Part shown: one piece after another, positions 23,456 through 35,109 of the stretch
Layout of the letters: each line of letters begins with the position of its first letter
Position numbering within the stretch: position 1 is the first letter of the stretch
Assembly (NCBI GenBank): GCA_023213395.1
Contig: CM041465.1
Location: forward strand, 3,224,001 to 3,288,000
From: Cycas panzhihuaensis
Lineage: Eukaryota; Cycadophyta
Direction: 5' to 3'
DNA length: 64,000 nucleotides
The notes under the pieces: model-generated
The model's database searches: none
Told to the model about the DNA's origin: nothing
The model's input: only the letters and a program-made list of their open reading frames with translations
Position numbers and translations under genes: made by a program

Positions 23456-24651
23456 ACTTCCATTTTTACTCAACCTCGATGCTTTCTTAATATTTCATCA
23501 TGACCATATGTTTGTTCACCTACTAAATAGTTGATGTAAATGGCCATGACCTACCTTCAACTCTAATAGATTTGTTTAGTTGCCAACATTCTTACTTTAA
23601 ATGTTATGTTTGTATTCCTTGAATTATGTGTTGTATGTATGATATGAGGCTTCATATAATCTTAACTAGCACCTCTTTTAATATGCATTTACTAGAGATC
23701 TTCTTAGCTATCTGTAAGATTATTAAATCACATATATATCTCTTCTTTACATCCAAATATATAGTCCTAATTTAGTTGTCTATAATTTATTTTCTAGACG
23801 AATCCATATTTGAAGGATCTTCATCTAATTTTTCCTTATTCTTTAATTTCCATATATGATTCCTTATTACAAATCCTTCATTCACTTTTGTTTGATATGA
23901 TCTCATCATATGTTGAGTCATCCTACCTCACTAAAAAAATACTCCACAATAGACTTGCATACACACTTTAATATTATGCAATTCACTAGTTTTGATGTGT
24001 TTAATTTTGTCTTAATCTATTAATTATGTTCTATAATATCCTTTCCAACATTTTGCAACTAAATTCTTTGGGGTTTATCAGAGCTTTAGTTCCACTCCAA
24101 TTAGAATTGAAGATCTTCCTACTACATTCACTTATTACAAACCTAATCAATAATTTGTTAATGATTAAAAGTTGTAACAAAAGCGTGTGTTTGTTTGAAG
24201 AAACATTGAATGAGTATAAATATATACATTGTCATTATGGAAATATATCATTCAAATTTTAAATCAATTATTTATCTTTGATAATTAATATCTTAGTGTT
24301 CTCTTACATTTATGCCCAATTTATAAATGCAAGTTCATAACAAGAGGTATTAGAATGGTCGTTTGATACTTAAGTGATAATTGGTAAATGGCCTTCTAAT
24401 CCATTTCAATTTTTTTAGTGTTATTGATATGGTATTTTTAATTTTGATTTAAATTTTCATTCAACCCTACTTTTGCTCCCTGTTACCCTCTATATATGTT
24501 ATCCTTTATGTTTCCCATTATATACATTTTTTTGTTTTTAGTGTACATGTTTGAGAGCCCAATTTTGTTTATTTTCTTATTATTACCTTCCATTTTGTCC
24601 CTATTTGAACCTATGAACACCTTCATTTCCTATTGTTTCATTCTCTATGTA
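23456..24651. other. AT-rich spacer, no gene seen
   Basis: No recognised domain on either strand. The 78-codon plus frame at 24026-24262 has no features that suggest a real protein. Confidence 0.45.
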
Positions 24652-25353
24652 TGACTATAATTCTATTAGCCATGTTCCATTCCTAAACACCTCCCTCTTT
24701 CCCTATGAAATTTTGTTCCTATGCATGCATTTCTAACTTCCTACTTCTTTATGACTCTATTTCCCCTATGATGTATTTCCATATGAATTGCTCCCATTCA
24801 AGTTTGCTTGAATTTGATCCACTACACTCCATTTCTATTTGAATCCCACACCTTATATAGTCTTCTATGATCTCTCCTATACTTTGTGCTCATTCTCATT
24901 CTTGTGATCTTCCTCTTCTCTATTCTATAAACTTCTATTCTTAAGACCTCAATCTCCACATCGTCATAGCAATTCCCAGGCAAATGCCTGACCAATTTAA
25001 TACATATAATTCTATTGGCCATGTTTTATTCCTAAATGCCTCCCTCTTTGGTTATGAAATTCTATCCCTATGAATGATTTTCTAGCTTCCTACTTCTTTG
25101 TGACTATATTTCCCTTATGATCTATTTACCTATAAATTGCTCCCATTCAAGTTTATTTGAATTTGATCCACTACACTCCATTTCTATTTGAATATCACTC
25201 CATATATAGTCTTCTATGATCTCCCCTATACTTTGTTCTCATTCTCATTCTTTTTATTTTCCTCTTCTCTACTCTATAAGCTTTTATTCTGAAGACCTTA
25301 ATCTCCATATCATCATAGCAATTCCCAAGCATATGCCTAACCAATTTAATATA
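24652..25353 (+). repeat. 351-bp tandem duplication
   Basis: 24652-25002 is repeated at 25003-25353. Both copies begin ATAATTCTATTRGCCATGTT and end GCCTRACCAATTTAATA. They differ at many single sites but have almost no indels. The right end lies 12 bp from the insertion point of copia II. Confidence 0.9.
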
Positions 25354-25365
25354 TATACACATATA

Positions 25366-25663
25366 TGAAAAAGGTTAATGTCACAAGGTCATTACATTAG
25401 TTGATTATTTCTAAAAAGGGTCTTAAGTGAACTTTAAATTAGATCACTTAAGTGAAATGCACTTTCATGTGCATTATGTATAATTTCATTTCACCTAACT
25501 CTAATGCTCCCTCTCTCAATATAAAAGTAAAAGCTCAAGGGATGAGGCTCATTCTTACCTCTCCATTTTGTGAGAGCTACTTTATTTCTCTCAAGTCTCT
25601 CTTGCTCCCATGTTTGCCTTTGTGTTTAGTGTATGGAGATAAAGGATAGATCCACTCTTTTCA
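25366..25663 (+). repeat. 5' LTR of copia II
   Basis: It starts TGAAAAAGGTTAATGTCACA and ends CACTCTTTTCA. It aligns with 39185-39458 at about 94-95% by hand count. CAATATAAAAGT near 25518 is a likely TATA box. Confidence 0.92.
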
Positions 25664-25665
25664 TG

Positions 25666-25677
25666 TGGTATCAGAGC
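25666..25677 (+). other. Primer-binding site of copia II
   Basis: TGGTATCAGAGC is the exact initiator-Met-tRNA complement, two bases after the LTR. Confidence 0.95.
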
Positions 25678-27684
25678 TTGCTTCCTTTATATTCCTCACT
25701 TACACTTGCAACGGAGCCATCACTTCCTTTTCCCCCACAATCCATGTGGTGAAGGAGATTGTGAAAGTGGATTTAGAAATATTTTGAAGTTATGATGATA
25801 GCATATTTTATATTGTTTGCTTTCCCTTTCTCTTTTACAGGTTTGGAAGAACAATACAAGGAGTTGTAAGTCCCAAGGATTCCAACCCTTTGGTGGCCAT
25901 TCATGCTATCTCATTCTTCTTTTTCTTTCCCCTCTTTTTGTCCATTTAATAAGGGGAAATGTCACTGAAATTTTTGTAGCATTTAGAAGAATGATTGTAA
26001 TGGGCGGTTTTACCCATTTTTTTTAAAGAATTTCGAGACATTTAAAATACCCATCATTGTATGCTCTCACCTTGTCCATATTGGGATCCTGGTGATAAAA
26101 AAATGATGAAATTTGCATATTGTATCATGTGTTACTGAGATATTAGCAAGCTGAAATTTCTATAGAAATAAAATTTGCTTGATGAACTTCAGAAGTCTAT
26201 AAAATCTTCTACATAGTTCTAATTGATATGATTCTAATTTTTAAAGATGAGGCTCTAAGTCTACTTTCCAGCACAAAAATTGACACCGAATTTTGATGTT
26301 ATATGAGGAAGTTATTCCTATTTTAGTGAACAAAAGCTATTTTTAGTAAGAATTCTAAAAAAAATATAATCTCTTAACTTTATAGGGCTATCAAAAAAAT
26401 TCCAGAACTCATTTGGACTTGATTCTACTTCCTAAAGATGAAGCTCTAAATCTAGTTTGTAATACAAAAATTGGCACTCTATTTCATCATTGTGGGAGAA
26501 AGTTATTGCTGATTTACTGAAGACTACTTTCCTTTGTATTAGCAAAAAAAAAAGTGAAGAAAATTTCTTCCTTCTTTTTATAAGGCTTAAAAGCCCATTG
26601 TAAAAGTGAGAAAAAAATACCTAGATCATAGCAATATCTAGTGTCTTCACTCACTTATTATCATTGCATTTCATCACTCTAAAATCACTCAAAGAAAGCA
26701 CTTGAAAGACACTTCGAGCAAGCACTCCAAACAAGCATTCTATTTTCAGTTAAATGTATGTTTGATGCAATTCGATAATCTTTTTACTCTTCCTAAAAGG
26801 AATGCATCATGTATGTTATTTTTCACCATATTTTTCCTATTCACATAACTGCTAAGGTTGAAATACCTTGGTTGGTAGAATGATGTGCCATAAAGGAGGT
26901 ATGGGTTTCAAGCTGGGATTGGACTAAACTAGAATATTGGTGAGGTTTGCTTAGCCATACCATCATGCATCAATCAAGGATCATCCTGATAACCAACTGG
27001 GAAAACTAAAACTTTAATACAAGATTAAAATATATCTAATCCAATATCCATCATAGCCATGGGTATGCATGTACCACTCTTTAAAGGAGGTATATAGTTG
27101 CTCATTGGTGAACTACGTGAGGATTGGGAGTAAGTGGGCTCCGTTGTGACTTAGATTTCATCACCAAGCACAATTGTGAGTATTACAAGTGAAGGCTAAC
27201 GTAATTATACTAGAAGCCTAAGCATCCTTTCAACAACCTCAACTATATGTTGTACATAAGTTAGGTTATTGGGTTGATTACACATCCTACATTTAAGTTT
27301 TAAGTTGTGTAGACCCAATGATGTTAGCTTCTACATTGGCCTACAATCTTGTATATTAATCACTTAATTATTTATAAAATATGATTCATAGTGTAATCAT
27401 AATCATAGTGCTTCTTATATTCCTACTGCTTCAGGTTAATATTTGCCACAAGTGTTAGTGGGAAATTTTCATCATAGTGTTTCTTATATTCCTACTGCAT
27501 CAGGTTTTGTCACAAGTGTTGGTGACTTTTCTCTAAGTTGCTCCCTTCATCTTTGAGAACCATTCTCACTTCTTCTTCCTTCTACTACACAACTTCATTA
27601 CATCTCCTATTTGTAAATAGTGATTGGTCATTTACTACCATTACTTTTATAGTCCCTTGTTTATTTCTTCCCTTCTCAAAAGAT
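25678..27684 (+). other. Long leader of copia II with internal repeats
   Basis: About 2 kb separate primer site and gag. Two diverged direct repeats occur. One is AAAGATGARGCTCTAARTCTA with about 95 bp around it at 26245 and 26430. The other is CATAGTGYTTCTTATATTCC and its neighbourhood at 27403 and 27473. No convincing coding frame is present. The length is unusual for copia and may include an undetected insertion. Confidence 0.55.
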
Positions 27685-28790
27685 ACCATGTCTTCACAAT
27701 TCAAGCAAAATGTGAACTGCATTCTAAAAGGGAAAGAAAATTAGGACATGTGGTTCATTGGTATCACAAATACTGCAAAGTATAAAGGTTTGTGGAGAGA
27801 TCACTTGTAACCTACACCATCTGTTGTAGTTACAACTACCTCAACTGCTTTTGGAGGAGGTGCTCCAACTGCTCCCACTAAAGCTGGAGCTAAACACTAA
27901 TGGGAACTTGATGATGATAAAATCCACACAGGGATACTACTTGTCACTGATTATTCCCTACATAATCTCATTGATAAAGTTGTACATGATACAACATGGA
28001 AAATTCTTGAAGTTCTTAAGAAGAACTTTGACACTAAATTAGATGTAGAATTTGTTCACTTAGTGTTGAAGATGAATAAATTGAAAATGCAAAAAGGACA
28101 TGCAAGTAAGACAATCAATCTCCTTCGTCTAATCAAGCAAGCTATTGATAAAGATTTTAAAACTCAATGTATTACATGGGCTTTCTTGATTCAGTCATGT
28201 CTCCATATCCCAAATTACAAAAATCTATTGGGAAGTCTTCAATCTAGTGGCACTTTGAAGACCCTAAACTTTGAAGCTCTTACTGATAAGTTCATTGAAT
28301 TTGATAAGACCTTTGATACCAACTTTGCTACTATATCAGATCTAGTTGATGCTTCTTTTAAAGTGGAAGAAGATCTTTGTTATACCAAAAATCAAGGTCA
28401 ATACTCTTATAGAGGTGGTAATTCCCGTGGAAGAGGAAGAGGTAGACAATAAGGACAATGTCATCTTGGTCAATAGGCTCCTCAACTCCAACAAAAATAG
28501 TCTCAAGGCCAAGGCTAAAATAATCAACCTAGACCTAGATCCAGTAATTAGAGACAATCCAACTAGCCTAATACTTCTTATGGGACTGGAAATCAAATAA
28601 TTGTATGCCAAAGGTGTAATAGAAAAGGACATTATGCCAAAATTTATAGAACTACCACCAACAAACTACCAAGTTATCAATAGCGCCATGGTGCATATAA
28701 TGTTGATAATACTTCTTTTGAAGATGCTTTTGGTGGAACACAATTTGCTCATGCATACCTTCAAAGAATTGGGACCACTTTATTAAATGT
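27685..28790 (+). pseudogene. gag: copia II gag, degenerate
   Basis: The ATG at about 27688 gives 'MSSQFKQNVNCILKGKEN', the N-terminus of a UBN2-type copia gag. The capsid continues in frame through 28063-28452, 129 open codons, with 'LKMQKGHASKTINLLRLI' and 'FATISDLVDASFKVEEDL'. A Gly/Arg-rich stretch ('GGNSRGRGRGRQ') and a zinc knuckle 'CQRCNRKGHYAKIY' near 28609 follow, the last Cys changed to Tyr. Several TAG/TAA stops lie where CAG or CAA would be. Confidence 0.85.
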
Positions 28791-28849
28791 TGTTGATAGA
28801 TCCATTATATATATTGAGGCTCATTGTGATTATGCTTATTCACTTTTAC

Positions 28850-29440
28850 CTTCACCACTTGGAGTTGCAAATAGTGCCACCTCAAATACTTCATCATGGA
28901 TCATGGATACTAGAGTAACACAACACATGACTTCTCATCACCAGTTCTTTCAGGATTTTGACTTTGAAGTTTGTGATGCTGTACACATGGCTAAAAAATC
29001 ATCTCAGTGAGTTGAAGGACTTGGAATTGTTTGCCTGAAACTCCTAGGCCTTCCAGATTTTACACTTGTTGATGTTTTATATATTCCTACTCTAAAGAAA
29101 AATCTGATCTCCTTGTCCACCTTTATCTCTCATGGATTTGATCTGAGTGTAACTACAAACAATTAAACTCTTTGTGTCATTCACCCTCCTTCAAATGATG
29201 TGGTTATGATCAGAATTCTTAATGGAAAACTTTTTCACCTAACTGGCTCACCATCCTCTGAAGCTAACTATGTTGATGATGGCTTTGCTTTTACCACAAC
29301 CCTGACTCCTCAAAAGTTGTCCCAAGTGGCCCTATGGCATGCTTATATAGGCTATATCAAAATTGATCATTTAAGAGAACTATAATCCACTCTTCCTAGT
29401 TTGCCTAGGCTCTCCTCTAAGCCCTTTAAATGTGAAGCAT
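28850..29440 (+). pseudogene. pol: copia II protease and pre-integrase domain
   Basis: 'SSWIMDTRVTQHMTSHHQFF' near 28890-28950 is the protease active-site block. The family consensus Asp-Thr/Ser-Gly-Ala has become Asp-Thr-Arg-Val, both by C/G-to-T/A steps. 'FTLVDVLYIPTLKKNLISL' ends the domain. 'LWHAYIGYIKIDHLREL' at 29334-29385 is the pre-integrase His region and 'CEACIIKKSQRQPF' its Cys pair. Confidence 0.82.
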
Positions 29441-30180
29441 GTATTATTAAAAAATCTCAAAGACAACCCTTTTCTCATAGTCAGTGGAAATATAGCTAAC
29501 CTTTGCAACTTATACACTCAGATATATGTGGTCCTATGCCTATCCCTTCTCTCAAGTAGAAGTGGTACTATATTACTTTCATTGATGATTTTACTAAGAA
29601 AATATGGGTTACTTTTCTTGCAAAGAAAGATGAAGTTTTTTCTATGTTTCAAGCTTTTAAGGCCTACATGGAAAATGAATCTAGATTCAAGATCAAAATA
29701 CTCAAAACTGATAATGGTGGCGAGTACACATCCAATGAGTTTGAATCATACCTATGTCAATATGGAATCAAACATCAGACCACTATTGTAGGTACACCCC
29801 AGAAAAATGGAGTTGTCGAGTGCATGAACAAGACCATCATGAACATAGCTTGCGCTATGCTAGTATATAAGAATATCCCTGTCTATCTTTAGGCTAAGGC
29901 TATTTGGACTGTTGTGTATTATATTAACACTATTAGTCCCTTTAAGTTTAGCCTCTCTCCACATGAAATGTGGTATGGACAAACCCCCTCTATTTCCCAC
30001 TTCAAAATTTTTGGCTCTACTTGTTATGCTCATATTCTAGAGGAACATAGAAATAAGCTCCAAGATAGAGCCATCAAAGGCATCTTTATCAGATACCCTA
30101 TGGACAAAAAGGGGTACAAGGTTTTCATACCTTCATAGTACAAAATCATAATCACTAGAGATGTTATCTTTATAGAGATT
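29441..30180 (+). pseudogene. pol: copia II integrase, catalytic acids kept
   Basis: 'LQLIHSDICGPMPIPS', 'ITFIDDFTKKIWVTFL', 'ILKTDNGGEYTSNEFE' and 'GTPQKNGVVECMNKT' show the first Asp, the second Asp and the Glu, all intact. 'FGSTCYAHILEEHRNKLQDRA' follows. Stops are few (for example at 29571 and 29890). It is the best preserved copia integrase in the window, but it is not translatable as a whole. Confidence 0.88.
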
Positions 30181-30599
30181 GAAGATCAATTACTCAGACT
30201 TGACTCCAAGATGCCTTCATACTGATTTAATAATGCTGCTAAATTTGATATCCAGATTCCAAAATTTAGGGGGGGAGATACTCAATAGTTGCTCAAAATC
30301 TTGGAATCTAACAATAGAGCCTCAGAGGATACAAGCTGTGACTCCCAGCCAATGTGTACACATCCAGCACCATCATTTGTAAATAGCTAAGTTGAAAAAG
30401 GCAAAGGCATAGTAGAAGGATCATCTTCTCCAACATATGTGGCTGGCCCATCTTCTCCACCATCATCAACTTCCTCCATGCCAAACATTTCACATGATCC
30501 TTTTCAGGATTAAAACAAAGACCAAGAGGCTATAGAAATAAAAGCCTCATTCCCAACTCAAGGTTTTCATGAAGCCTACCAGCTACACAAGGACATACG

Positions 30600-31450
30600 A
30601 CCAGATGAGGTAGGCAAAACTGGCACTAGAAGTGCCCATAGAGCAATGATGCATAAATTACTTTCTATTAAGCTTGAATTAGCATAACTGCATCTTACTC
30701 TTAATGAAGAGCCCCTAATGTACCAAGAAGCTATAAAGCATGTAGCTTGGAGAAATGTCATGAATGAAGAGTACCAATCTCTTATAAAGAACGGTACGTG
30801 GGAGCTTGTTGATCTACCACTTGGAAGAAAAATAGTTCAAAATAAATGGGTGTTCAAAAATAAGTAGAAATCAAATGGAACCCTAGAAAAACATAAGGCG
30901 AGGTTGGTAGCAAAAGGATTCACGTAAAGGGAAAGCATCGACTACACTAAAATCTTTGCTCCTACAACCAAGTGGCCTATAATCAGAACTCTTATAGCCT
31001 TAGTTGCTCAATAGGGTTGGAAAATCCACCAACTCGATGTTAAGACTACATTTCTCAATGGGGACCTTAAAGAAAAAATTTACATGGCTCAGCTAGAAGG
31101 ATACAAGATTGTTGGTCAAGAGCATAAGGTTTGCAAGCTTAAAAAGTCCTTGTATATCCTAAAACAAGCCTCTCATGCTTATTTTACCAAGTTGTTTGAA
31201 AGAATGAGGTAACTTGGATATGAGGTTTGTGACTATCAAGATATTGATGTAACATTATTGATCAAGCACCAAAATAATAAAGTCACTTATCTCTTAATCT
31301 TTGTGGATGACATGCTAATAACGGGGAATAGTTAACAGGTAATTAGCCAGTTAAAGAAGGACCTTGATTAAACTTTTGAATTATCTGACCTCGGGTTGAT
31401 GAAATATTACTTGGGAATTGAAGTAACTCAAAAGAATGAAAAATCTTTCT
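30600..31450 (+). pseudogene. pol: copia II reverse transcriptase
   Basis: 'GTWELVDLPLGRKIVQNKWV', 'KARLVAKGFT', 'HQLDVKTTFLNGDLKEKIYM', 'VCKLKKSLYILKQA' and the catalytic FVDD at 31300-31311 ('LIFVDDMLITGNS') mark the RT. 'LMKYYLGIEVTQKNEK' is near its end. A frameshift near 31440 separates it from RNase H. TAG stops again sit at Gln or Trp positions. Confidence 0.9.
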
Positions 31451-32250
31451 CTCCCAAGAAAAATATATCAATGATCTTCTGACAAAGTTTTAGTTAGAAG
31501 GTGCTCGACCAGTGGATACACCTATGGAACCTACTATTAAACTCTCAGTTGATGGTGACATTAGGGAGGCAGACGCAACACTCTATAGGCAACTTGTAGG
31601 TAGTCTCATCTATACTACCAACACAAGGCTAGATATTGCATACTCTGTCAGCATTCTTACAAGATTCATGACAAATCCTAAGTAGAATCGTTGGCAAGTT
31701 TTAATACGAGTGTTGAGGTACCTAAAGACGACCGGTAAATATGGTCTGTTATATGAACCCAATGTAGAATTTAAACTTTATGCATACATAGACTCAGACT
31801 TTGCTAGAGATAAAGATATAAGAAGATCTATGACTGGGTACATAATATTTCTTGGAATAGCACCAATATCATGGAGATCTAGATGGCATAAGATAGTTAT
31901 GGACTCAACCATTGAAGCTGAGTATATTGTTGCTTCTGAGACAAGCAAGGAGGTGATATGGCTTAGAAAATTATTGAATACATTAAATGCCACCCAAACA
32001 AGTTCTACTAGCTTACATATAGATAATCAATCTACAATCTAAATGGCTAAAAATCTTGTATTTCATAATCATACCAAACATATAAGTACAAAAGTCCACA
32101 GGATTAGAGAGCTAGTTCATAAATGCATAATTCAACTAGAGTACTGCCCCACATCTGATCAAGTGGCTGATATTTTCACCAAACCACTGAAGAAGGTGAA
32201 GTTTGAATAGTTCCAAAAGCAACTCAACCTTAGGGCCTCTATCTCTAACT
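31451..32250 (+). pseudogene. pol: copia II RNase H and pol end
   Basis: 31710-32042 is open for 110 codons. 'AYIDSDFARDKDIRRSMTGY' has the first acidic residue, 'STIEAEYIVASETSKEVIWL' the Glu, and 'SLHIDNQSTI' the third. 'DQVADIFTKPLKKVKFE' ends the domain near 32208. The polyprotein stops near 32250, shortly before the chromovirus insertion. Confidence 0.87.
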
Positions 32251-32316
32251 GATTGAAGGAGATGGAAATAGGACCATTATACTCTATCTCATTCATGAAA
32301 ACCCCTTGTGGGTGCA

Positions 32317-32663
32317 TGTTACAGAACTCCACCTTTCCTTAGCATTAGTGAGTAGGAGCCACCAGTGAGTAAGGATTAAGATGTTTATTAAGATATGTGT
32401 ATGGACCACTAAGTCGTCCAATAAGATGTAAGGCTGTTAGGGCCACTAATAGAATCATAAGGATGAAGACCCTTACTTTATGTATTTAAAGGGTTAAATC
32501 ACTTGTAATGTTGTTAAGTATTATATCTTGAAAGAGAAAGTACTTCAATACTTATTTTAGTGATTTACTATCTGTGATCTACTTGCACACTTGCATTATT
32601 TTGGCTTCATTTTCTACTAATTTTTGGACCTACAAGTCTAGATTTCTAAGAAGGAACAACCTA
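32317..32663 (+). repeat. 5' LTR of the chromovirus
   Basis: It starts TGTTACAGAACTCC and ends GGAACAACCTA. It matches 38465-38810 with about 33 differences by hand count, most of them transitions. GTATTTAAAG near 32480 is a possible TATA box. Confidence 0.93.
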
Positions 32664-32665
32664 AG

Positions 32666-32678
32666 TGGTATTAGAGTC
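32666..32678 (+). other. Primer-binding site of the chromovirus
   Basis: TGGTATTAGAGTC, two bases after the LTR, is a decayed initiator-Met-tRNA site (TGGTATCAGAGC type). Confidence 0.8.
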
Positions 32679-32935
32679 ACGTTCGCGATCGTGGGAAGTT
32701 GCCCGAAAAAGTAAAATTTCTTTCCTGTATGCTTAAGTACTCTCTCTACCTAAGTAGAGATTGAGGAATGAGTTCACTCAGTACTCTCTTCAAAGAGATT
32801 GAGGAATGGTAGCAAGATAGATTAGAGGTCACAAAGTGAAGGGGAATTTCTTCCTTGAGGTAACGTAAGCAATTTATTTCTTCTGCTTTTAATTTAGTTT
32901 CTAGCTTTCTTTTTCTGCATTGAGTTATATTCTAA

Positions 32936-33347
32936 GGGTAGATAACACCATTGGGCAGCTACCCTTTGTTTCCCCTCTCACCTCTCCTTCCCAGGTAAAT
33001 AACACCACTGGGTGGCTACCTAAGTAGTAGGTAGAGACCTTGTGTCGGGGGTCTTTAAATATCATAGGGATCTGTCATTCTGGCTAAGCGCATCGTGGCT
33101 TTTCTGCCTCTTACGCAAAGGACTAGAGACAACACTCCTGAACCAAGCCCTAGACAAAACTTGGCTATGGAAGTGTACCTCTATGTACCTTCGAGTATAT
33201 AGGAGGACCCTTTAGGATCCCAAAACCCCCCCTAGTATAGGTAAACTATTGGCCACTGAAGTCTTATAGTGCAGTGGTTAGTGGTTAGTGCCATGAAGTT
33301 ACCTGCCCCAAACTTCTGCATCAGAAGTTTATTAGTAGGCCTATAAG
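32936..33347 (+). repeat. Chromovirus leader: two 29-nt hairpins and module shared with copia I
   Basis: GGGTAG...CTACCC at 32936-32964 and AGGTA...TACCT at 32993-33021 are 29-nt stem-loops with similar loops (ATAACACCAYTGGG). Copia I has the same 29-nt element with GAGTAG...CTACTC. From 33032 to 33347 the sequence stays alignable to copia I 5252-5572. It lies between primer site and gag. Confidence 0.7.
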
Positions 33348-33459
33348 ACCAAGCACACCTCATTTTTTAGTGGGTAGGACACATCTGATCATTCCCACCT
33401 TGCTTCCCCCGCCCCAGTCTTAATTCAAAATTTTTCAGAACAGTCAAGCTTCCAAGACC

Positions 33460-33560
33460 AAAAAATAAAATAAAAAAAAAAGGGAAAGAAAAAGAAATAG
33501 AAAAGAAAAGAAAAACTCCACTTAGGCACTACTCACAGTGCAAAAAAGAAAAAAAAAATC
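33460..33560 (+). repeat. Purine-rich low-complexity tract
   Basis: A run of A with interspersed G (AAAATAAAATAAAAAAAAAAGGG and AAAGAAAAAG-type words) lies in the chromovirus leader. No coding value. Confidence 0.8.
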
Positions 33561-33931
33561 TACTTATAACTCATATACCTCAATTTGATCAGCATATCAT
33601 AAGGGTCATTTTACACTAGGTTAGTTTACGCCCCCAATTTTCACTCTTTTTTGTACTTGGGCCACTGGTGGGCCCCACTACTTCAAATTCATCTTAAAAC
33701 TCATACACCCCATTTTGATAAGTTTTTTGTGCTCTTTCTAGTGGGCTAAATATCTTGCTTATGTATTTTGGGGTCAATAGGCTATAGACACCCTCCATCC
33801 CCTTATTCGCCCTTCTTCCCCCTATAATAACTCTATATTCTTATATCTCGTTCTTTCTTGCTCTATCCCACTTCGTTTATTTCCCTTCTTTCTACTTGTT
33901 CCCACTTCTTTAATCCCTTTCTTCAGCTCCA

Positions 33932-34990
33932 ATGGAAAAACTCACACAAAGAAAATTTTAGAGTTGACCAACGACTTGTCTAACTTCAAAATAGAGGTCA
34001 ATAATAGACTCAACGACATGCCTACCAAATCTGACCTAGACAACACTAGGCAAGAGATTATTAGTCAGGTTTAGCAGTTGTTACCACCTCAATCCTAAAG
34101 GATAGGAACTTCTAACTCAAAGGCAACCAACCTCCCTATTTCCAAGGAAGCAATATCAGAGGGTCTCCACCAAGACAGCCCTTTTTCCACCATAAAATCA
34201 ATATTCCTATCTTTGATCCATATGTGAATAGAGAGTGCACTTAAAGTTGGATTAATAAGTTAGAATCCTACTTCACTCTTCACCCGATGTCAGAAGATGA
34301 CCAACTCTTATACGCTTCCCTCCACTTAGATGGTCGAGCTCACCATTGGTTTAACTGGTGGAAGCAAGAATATCCTTCTCACCAAACATGGTCCCACTTC
34401 ACTAGTTGTTTCTTTAAATAATATGAAGACACGTGGAGTCAGTCTTTCTTCACACAACTCACTCGGCTTAAGCAGACCTCAACTGTAGAGGCTTACACAG
34501 ATGAATTTCAAGCCTTATATAATTGTGCACCATAAAGCCAAAACTTGGACAAACAAACTGTGATTGACATTTATGTGGCGAGACTCTAAGACTGTATTCA
34601 GATAAGACTAAAGGCAATGGTAATCTACTCCCTTGAGGAAGCTTTCAAGTGGGCTCATGTAGTAGAAGCTGAGTTTGTAGCTGAAAGACCCTCAACTATT
34701 TGCCAGGATAACTCTTGGTCTTCACCCACTCGACAGTCAGGCTTCTAGCAACCTCGACCTTGATTTGATGATGCCTCTCATCCTCAAGCTGACTTCACAT
34801 ATCCTCGGCCCTGACAGGATGATTCCACCCACCCATCTACTGATCACTAGAATGATGACACATCTACCAAAAGAGTCTAAATTTCTCAAGCCAAAGCATA
34901 ACACCAACTAGAGGCTGGCCTTTGTATGCAGTGTGTAGAAAAGTGGACTTCTGGACATGGTCGATTTTACAAAGCGCGGCATATGGTTTT
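33932..34990 (+). pseudogene. gag: Chromovirus gag, degenerate
   Basis: The ATG at 33932 starts 'MEKLTQRK', with a stop soon after. The capsid domain is clear in another frame: 'LESYFTLHPMSEDDQLLYAS', 'LDGRAHHWFNWWKQEYPSH', 'LTRLKQTSTVEAYTDEF' and 'AFKWAHVVEAEFVAERP' (34260-34690). A zinc-finger remnant 'CMQCVEKWTSGHGRFYKARH' near 34927 has the CxxC and His but lacks the final Cys. Dead. Confidence 0.82.
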
Positions 34991-35109
34991 CTCCATCGAC
35001 CCCTCCCTCTCCCCTAATGATCCCTCTGACTCTAACTCTGAACATAAGGCTGATTATGAAACCCATGATGAACCTATACTAGACCCCCACCTCAAAGTAT
35101 CTATATCTA

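Noticed and set aside
25452-26026. Small ORFs in the copia II LTR and leader as genes
   Set aside because: No domain, no start context, and one lies wholly in the LTR and recurs in the 3' LTR at 39270.
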